Positions 58,922 to 64,000 of a stretch of DNA of 64,000 bases are shown here, piece by piece. Source of the DNA: Lophius americanus (lineage: Eukaryota; Chordata; Actinopteri; Lophiiformes; Lophiidae); the NCBI GenBank assembly GCA_037951165.1, contig JBBDHG010000014.1, forward strand, positions 4,463,501 to 4,527,500, given 5' to 3'. The position numbers and the translations under genes were made by a program. How positions within the stretch are numbered: position 1 is the first letter of the stretch; each line of letters opens with the position of its first letter. The notes beneath the pieces were generated by a model. It worked only from the letters and a program-made list of their open reading frames with translations, had not been told where the DNA came from and made no database searches.

Positions 58922-59155
58922 CATGAGTCTGAACAGCAATTATCTTGTGATATTTAAAAACCATCGGGATAAAAATGCAGATGACTATATTAGCTAATCA
59001 GATTTTCCCCTCACAAAATACTTTTTTCCTGGACAGTTTTGAAGACTCCAACAAAGAACCACACAGATATTTATTAGTAGATCTCACAGCTATGTGTCCA
59101 ATACGCTACAGGCTGAGGACGGGTATACTTTCTCATCAGTGGCCGGCGGTCTACC
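58922..59155 (+). pseudogene. C-terminal part of Maverick-type packaging ATPase
   Basis: SLNSNYLVIFKNHRDKN is followed after a one-base frame change by ILANQIFPSQNTFFLDSFED and YLLVDLTAMCP then RYRLRTGI. These are, in order, the segments at the end of the A32-like/FtsK-type ATPase of Maverick/Polinton elements and related viruses. The Walker A half of such an ATPase lies further downstream (59509-59800) rather than upstream, so the gene is split and out of order. Assignment rests on motif order as I remember it, not on a search. Confidence 0.65.
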
Positions 59156-59187
59156 TGCCCAAATCAAAAGAAAAACACATCCTGTCG

Positions 59188-59445
59188 ATGCGTATTAAAA
59201 GATACGCTCCCTTACTGAACGCTCTATACCATGCTACGCCGCAGAAACGTAAAAATAACCTGTTTCATTGCTCCCTGGACTTTCTCCAAGCCTTGTGTGA
59301 GAACGCTGTGAATCTTGTGAAAGGGAATATACCGCTTTACTCTTCTCAATACACCAAGTTAAAAAGTCAAAAGAAAATGATCAGACTGCTGGCTGATAAA
59401 AAAGAATGCCTGAAACGCAAACTCCTGGTTCTAAAGAAACAGTAG
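59188..59445 (+). CDS. Small basic protein of Maverick-like block
   Basis: The 85-residue frame starting MRIKRYAPLLNALY at 59188 is open to 59445. I chose this start because the longer frame from 58975 belongs to the ATPase tail. It is Lys/Arg-rich, with SLDFLQALCENAVNLVKGNI then LKSQKKMIRLLADKKECLKR. Such small basic proteins follow the ATPase in some Maverick/Polinton-type elements; their role is not known to me and a DNA-binding or core role is only inference. The expected Gly-rich C-terminal end seems to lie just past the stop codon (GFRDGTTLPFGF), suggesting a nonsense change. It is probably decayed like its neighbours. Confidence 0.55.
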   Translation: MRIKRYAPLLNALYHATPQKRKNNLFHCSLDFLQALCENAVNLVKGNIPLYSSQYTKLKSQKKMIRLLADKKECLKRKLLVLKKQ

Positions 59446-59508
59446 GATGGATTTAGAGACGGGACCACTCTGCCTTTTGGTTTTTAGGAGAAAGAGGATT
59501 TTGAATTG

Positions 59509-59800
59509 TATACGTCATCCAAAATGTTGCACCACGCTCCCTTGGAGGAGGTTGATTTTGATCCTAGACTGATTTTACGTTTTTCATGTTTGCTGGTTGG
59601 CCCGAGCGAATCTGGTAAAACCTATTTTGTAAAAAGTCCACTTGAAAATGGTAATCATGTTATGAATAAAACATTTTATGGATTTATGCATCTTTTCAAC
59701 CCATGTATGCCTTTTACATGGGTTGTAAAAAACAAAAATCTACACATCGGGTGTCAGTCGGAGAAAGATATTGGCGTTATTATCCCTTCGTCGAAATCGA
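59509..59800 (+). pseudogene. N-terminal part of Maverick-type packaging ATPase
   Basis: The frame contains FDPRLILRFSCLLVGPSESG then KTYFVKSPLENG. GPSESGKT at about 59599-59622 is a Walker A nucleotide-binding loop. The typical A32-like context (short beta strand before, VKxLLE-like helix after) is kept. The frame ends at 59811. The sequence after the Walker A helix deteriorates around a hairpin at 59697-59725. Walker B is not present. An acidic (GAT)n-encoded run follows at 59808-59845. Confidence 0.75.
59697..59725. repeat. Snap-back palindrome, 11-bp arms, 7-nt loop
   Basis: caacccatgta (59697-59707) pairs exactly with tacatgggttg (59715-59725). It lies in the ATPase remnant, where recognisable sequence ends. 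Confidence 0.8.
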
Positions 59801-59869
59801 CCCAAAGATGACGATGATGACGATGCTGATGATGATGAAGAGACTGGTAAAGAATTGAATCTAAAGACA

Positions 59870-60990
59870 GGACCAAAAACGTGATTTATGTACGACATGA
59901 ATCCTTTGAGTGTTTTCTAATAAAAAGTTTATTATTAGATTCAGAGTTTCGGTAATTTTTTTAAATTGCTTTTTGTACCAATCAATTTTCACATTCTGCA
60001 ACTCTGCCTCGTAAAATGACCCCTCGATAGGCTCCCCATCATAATCTTTGAGTTTGTATATGGGAGGGAAGCGAGTGAGGTGGTCGGACACCGTAACACC
60101 TCGTCCGTGTATTTTTTACTAAACACTCCTCAATTTGAATATTCTGACCACCTTCTTAAAATTGTTTTTTAACGTACTTTTCTGATGGGAAAAGTAACAT
60201 ACAGGTCTTGAAACACTTGAGTAGTATTCTCAGAGGTCACCTGCATAAACATCTTTTTTATACTGCTGTGACAGTTGTGGTTGTATCCAGGTACCGCCGT
60301 GTGTTGTAAAATATCGCCACAATCTAGTTCTCAAAATACGGTTAAACCGCTCAATCACGGAAGCCTTCAGGGTACTTGCCTTGGTGAAACGTTAAATTCC
60401 ATGTTTCTCCATCGAAGTCTTGAAACTCCTGTTAAAAAATTCTTTACCGCCTAATTGTCATTGAAGATGGATTCAGATTCAGAACCATTTCCTCTTCAAA
60501 ACACGAACGTAAGCCTTTTTTGAAAATACATTCAAAAAACCGTTAACAGATAGTTAAACCCTGAGGGGTTTGTATGTTCTGCCAAGGCCTGCATGTCGCA
60601 AAGGTCAGCCTTGGATTGATTAAGAGGCCTAAAAACCAACACTCTGTTGCTTTTAAAATGTGTTCTAGCCATTTTATGCAGAGTTTACGCACCTTTATTT
60701 GCATAAAACATTTTCCCTCCTGACTTTTTGGCCTGATTCATCTTGCAACCCCTTACGGAGTCGGCCTACTCCTCCAAAACTACCTGGGTGCGATGGGTCA
60801 TAATTCACCAAGGTGTAAAGATATATACAAAAAATATATATAGATAAATTCATGACTGGGATGTATTTCTTCTTTACACAATTCTTGTAGTATTTTTCCA
60901 AGGTATCAGACACACTAGATCTGGGAAAAGATAGGAATTGCTGCACTATCATGTACCAGGGAGTTTCCACAGAAAGAGAGCGACTCTCAC
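59870..60990 (-). pseudogene. Maverick/Polinton-type integrase remnant
   Basis: On the minus strand: SFGGVGRLRKGLQDESGQK (near 60780-60725), then KADLCDMQALAEHTNPSGF (60620-60560), which includes the DxxD/M position of the first catalytic Asp. Degraded middle sequence follows, then PSHLPPIYK-like text and LKDYDGEPIEGSFYEAELQ at 60065-60010, the C-terminal chromodomain-like segment. Several stops (for example near 60675 and 60550) and phase changes prevent a product. The second catalytic Asp and Glu regions could not be read confidently. Retroviral-type integrase of this layout is a hallmark of Maverick/Polinton elements. Confidence 0.7.
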
Positions 60991-61299
60991 CAAAATGTCT
61001 TCCCACCGCTGAATGTCCACATTTGTGTCTATTTTATAACCCCATCCAAAAGTTCTATTAACCAGCAAATGACAATCGCATTATCTACACAGGACACCAG
61101 TTTTCTAAAGCAATTGCCCATTTTTACTCGAAATCCCCCCAAAAAGAAGAGAAAACGCAACACACAACGGCAAACTAGAAACTGTTCCAATATTCAGACA
61201 CCTCCTCAAGATGTTTGAATTTCACCACGCCACCATCAACGTGATCGTCACCGTTATAAAGTCTATCGAAGATGTCATGGTGCTGGTAACTGCTTTTAA

Positions 61300-62345
61300 A
61301 TCAATTAAAAGAGTCTTCACCATAGTTTCGACTCCCCTCTTCTCCAGGTGAATACCGCATAAGTCCGGCAAACATGGAATAAATGGTGGTGATTAAAATG
61401 TCTCGGATCAGGTTGTGAAGCTTGTCCTGGATAAAGCATTCCTCGAGCGGATCGAAACACTGGTGTCTTCTCTGGCTAGGGTGGTTGGTTATACATCCGT
61501 TGCAAGTGTCGTGCCGGTACTGGTTAACGGTCAAGTACATTAACAACCATTAATTACATTAACTACATTAACTTGACCATTAATTACATTAACGGTCAAG
61601 TACTCAGGTTTTTACAACATCGATCGGAGACAGTGTCAGCCAACCGTCAGACTCGTCTTCCGGTACAGTCTCCTTTGGAGGAGAAGGTGGGGGTTGAGGT
61701 GGTTGAGGTGGTGTAACCGACGAAGATCTTGAAGGGATCCCTTCATGCAGGGTCCCGTCGGGCTCGTTCTTCTATGAAAGAGGCAATGTGCTGAGTACAT
61801 CGGTCCAATCTTCCAAAGGCACCAAATTCTCCAACTTGGGCTGACCCTCGCCTCGGTCGCATTCTATATCCCCTGTGAGAGGTCTGCAAATCCAACAACT
61901 CTGGGCGTGCCCTTGGCAGTATGCTTGGGTGCTTGCATTTTTCTTCTCTTTTCTTTTGTTTTCTCTGCAGAAACTGTACGAAGTGGGTGATGTTCCGTCT
62001 TTATATTCTGAATGCAGAGGGATGTAGCGGATGGGGTGGTGGTTGACGGCTGGGTAAGGGGGCGTGTGTCTTTCCATTCACGGCAACGGAGGAAAGGGGC
62101 CATGATTTTATCCTCCATTTCTCCTATCACATCCAGCCAAGCCGAAAGTGGTATGGAAATCAACTTCCGAAACACAGTGCATTCCGAATTGAAGTCCAAG
62201 ATGAAAACTGTTTCATTCTCCCCTGACTTGAGAGGTTGGTACAGAAATACCAACGACCGCAGACGCTGGGTTTGGATAACCTTACAGGACTGAGAGTTAC
62301 AGTGATCGTGCTCCAATCCATCATCAGGTCCGTGCTTTCCCACAT
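61300..62345 (-). pseudogene. Uncharacterised Maverick-block protein with Pro-rich linker
   Basis: The minus-strand frame 62343-61864 starts MGKHGPDDGLEHDHCNSQSC, then FISIPLSAWLDVIGEMEDKI-like sequence (RKLISIPLSAWLDVIGEMED). A phase change near 61860 leads to LVPLEDWTDVLSTLPLS. Then comes a Pro-rich linker (VTPPQPPQPPPSPPKETVPE) near 61700-61640. A 65-bp insertion flanked by a direct repeat (ttaacggtcaagtac at 61526 and 61591) breaks the frame. The C-terminal frame 61546-61301 has YLTVNQYRHDTCNGCITNHP then SQRRHQCFDPLE, a C-x2-C...H-x-C pattern that could bind zinc. I do not recognise the function. It sits between integrase and PolB on the same strand. Confidence 0.5.
61526..61605. repeat. 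65-bp insertion with direct repeat and A/T words
   Basis: ttaacggtcaagtac occurs at 61526-61540 and 61591-61605. Between them, attaattacattaac and its shuffled variants recur. The insertion introduces stops into the minus-strand gene. Confidence 0.8.
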
Positions 62346-62485
62346 TTGGGGGAATCCCTTTCTTTCTCCTTCTTTACTTGGTCAGTGGTTGGTTTTCCTC
62401 TCTGAGAAAATGCCTCGTCAGGAGTATAAACATCCCCAAGTCGGTGGAAGTAAAGGTAGCCAAGGAGAACAGAGGTGCCAATAGA

Positions 62486-62541
62486 GGTCCTCGCTTTCAT
62501 GCGAGGACCCTGGAGCCCTGGAGCTTTCCCGGCTCCAGGGC
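62486..62541. repeat. Two adjacent 9-bp snap-back palindromes
   Basis: ggtcctcgc/gcgaggacc (62486-62494/62501-62509) and gccctggag/ctccagggc (62515-62523/62533-62541) lie back to back. They start exactly where the PolB sequence shared with the 58.7-kb copy stops. Confidence 0.8.
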
Positions 62542-63060
62542 CTTGTTAAATTCAACGCTGACCCAGACCCCTGTCAGTGCTCTGGCATCATCATCGTGCA
62601 TACAGGGACCTCGTTGATGATTGATTTCGGCACAGGTGCGGCAGAAAGTAAACACCAATTTACCTTTTGTCATTTTGTATGGTAACACAGGGAAATAGAG
62701 GCTGAATGGGTATACAACGGCTTTGCATTTACCTCAACCGCAAAGCAGCAGTTCTACCTCCATAAAGCTTGTCAAGGGGTGAGAGAGGTTCCGGAGGGTC
62801 GAGTCCCTTGAGAAACTTTTTCAGCGCCGGGTGAGATGTATTCATCTCCCTCCATTGATGTTCTCTCATGAAAATCACTTTCATACCATAAACAGACTCT
62901 AACATCTGTAATTTCTGCTGGGTAGCAGCGTGTAGGTCCTCAGAGGGAGCCTTTGTCAACGGGGAGGTGTCGTAGGGCTGAAAGCACTATGGACAACCGT
63001 GATAGAAACATGCGAGAAACTCACAAGCTGTCTTGACGCCATCCATCTCTGCAAAGCCAT
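62542..63060 (-). pseudogene. Maverick/Polinton-type DNA polymerase B, N-terminal remnant
   Basis: The minus strand from 63060 reads CEFLACFYHGCP then CFQPYDTSP. The frame 62959-62729 holds HAATQQKLQMLESVYGMKVI, FMREHQWREMNTSHPALKKF and LDKLYGGRTAALRLR. After a stop and a phase change, 62688-62542 holds LPYKMTKGKLVFTFCRTCAE, HQRGPCMHD and LTGVWVSVEFNKALE. This is the region before the polymerase palm in Maverick-type protein-primed PolB. The rest of the enzyme is missing, because the homologous sequence ends at the palindromes at 62486-62541. An inverted partial copy is at 58546-58882. Confidence 0.8.
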
Positions 63061-63146
63061 TTTTTTATCAAGACGCAGTTACTGACATGTTATTTGGCAC
63101 AACTTCTTTCTCGAGGTTGTTTGAGTCTGAGCAGACACAAGGGCAG

Positions 63147-63206
63147 GCGACAAATTCTGTCACCAGCATACAACGGGGTTGCATTCTTCTCCACTACAGG
63201 CAGATG
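63147..63206 (-). repeat. Inverted match to 58546-58606
   Basis: Read on the minus strand, ctgcctgtagtggagaagaa and then ttgtatgctggtgacagaat ttgtcgc align with the plus strand from 58546, with a four-base indel. This anchors the inverted duplication of the PolB region. Confidence 0.8.
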
Positions 63207-63209
63207 CCA

Positions 63210-64000
63210 CAGTATCCTTCGCACTGTTATAAATGTGGTTCGGTGTAACCACTGTAACAGTAACTGCAGACCAACGTGATGCAGAGAAAGGCTTTGTGAT
63301 TTAATTCCGTACTAGTGTTGATTCAGTAAAAATGGAAACACTGCGTTGCTGCGTTGCTCAATCTCGGTAATGAGGCGTTTGGGGGGGGGGGATTATTGTT
63401 TTACTTCGGCTCTGGCTTTCCAGTCCGTTTTAAACTATATTTGTACACACACAACGCCTCTCATTGTCGGCAGATTCAAATATTAGAAATATATATATAA
63501 ATGCGTATGGATGTGTGTGTGTGGATGTGTGGCGTTTGTGTGTTTTTCTTCTTCCTTCATCATCTCATTCAATTATTTGAAAAAAAACTTATATAACCTT
63601 GAGCCGTCTCCCAACCTGTCTCCCCACCTATATATCAGATCTCCGAGAGGAGGTGGAGGGAGTACACATACCAACGGTTCAGACTGTCATGATAACCCAT
63701 ACTCAAGGTCATGCTGTGTCTACCCGAAATGACCAAATGTGGACTGTGTGTAGACAATTCCGGTCATGGCGGTAAACTAACAAAATTGCGGATGGTAGGT
63801 ATCACGTGATTGTGATGATGTCATCACAACACAGGGCGGGCCTCCGGTGAATGTGACGACATTTCCGGTCGATGACTTGGCAGCTTCTGATGGGCGAGTG
63901 ACGAAAGGTGTCCTTATTCATTTTTTCGTGCCTATCAGGCCTGGAACTTAGGAAGGTTGCTCTGAATCCTTAACAATTAGAAAACCTGACTGTCAAACCC
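63210..64000. other. No recognised gene
   Basis: Contains a G-run at 63380-63391, a TA-rich spot at 63487 and a TG-rich spot at 63510. No terminal inverted repeat of the Maverick-like element could be identified at this end. Confidence 0.4.

Noticed and set aside
59808..59845. Acidic Asp-rich protein tail
   Set aside because: It is a short (GAT)n run after the ATPase fragment in another phase; no gene can be supported.
61526..61605. Attachment-site-like direct repeat
   Set aside because: The insert contains only shuffled local words and no element, so integration is not indicated.
58546..63206. Intact Maverick or endogenous virus
   Set aside because: Every large gene is truncated or broken, major capsid and protease were not found, and terminal repeats are not visible.

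Overview
The window looks like a transposon-rich stretch of a ray-finned (probably percomorph teleost) genome. The evidence is the mixture of repeat families: L2/CR1-type LINEs with (TTA)n tails, Rex1-like and Tx1-like LINEs, an RTE-like family, an R2/NeSL-like LINE with a restriction-like endonuclease, Ty3/Gypsy elements, a DIRS-like RNase H, a Tc1 transposase, tRNA-headed SINEs and Maverick/Polinton-type genes. I recognise no intact host gene. Nearly every coding region carries stops, frameshifts or truncations. Two pieces resemble host-type domains: a HECT ligase (G2E3-like) at 56.3-57.1 kb and a SAMD3-like domain at 31.7-32.1 kb.

Layout. 0.7-6 kb holds a Gypsy RT scrap and a degraded Gypsy element with both LTRs. 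6.7-9.1 kb holds an L2-type endonuclease half and a short A/T-rich repeat family. 9.1-12.7 kb is a minus-strand Tx1-like LINE that has lost its RT core. 13.6-17.5 kb holds L2 tails, a dead Tc1 transposase, a ~88-bp minisatellite, a DIRS-like RNase H and a SINE tail. 19.1-22.1 kb holds a LINE endonuclease scrap and a Gypsy gag-protease split by a later insertion with a 13-bp target-site duplication. 23-31 kb has three copies of an RTE-like LINE. 31.7-36.3 kb has the SAMD3-like scrap, a SINE, the best-preserved L2 copy and another LINE end. 36.3-42.9 kb is mostly sequence I do not recognise, with a (GA)n tract, a minisatellite and a clean solo LTR. 42.9-52.2 kb holds a second LINE family, a TIR element and two inverted copies of a compound Rex1-like LINE. 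52.5-57.1 kb holds the R2-like LINE, a SINE, a second L2 copy and the HECT scrap. 57.1-58.5 kb is Gypsy gag-protease. 58.5-63.2 kb is a scrambled Maverick/Polinton-type block: PolB, packaging-type ATPase, small basic protein, integrase and an uncharacterised gene.

The most unusual feature is not a gene. At least nine perfect snap-back palindromes with 13-23 bp arms and loops of 20 bases or fewer are scattered through unrelated repeats, with several slightly shorter ones. Where a second copy of the host element lies in the window (58.6 versus 63.2 kb; 50.8 versus 43.5 kb), one arm is native and the other is a new inverted copy. That is the pattern left by template switching during replication. 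The Maverick-like block is itself rearranged: the 3' part of the ATPase gene precedes the 5' part, and the block is flanked by inverted PolB fragments. I see no evidence of a working new system. The window reads as a fossil record of element nesting and local template-switch rearrangement.
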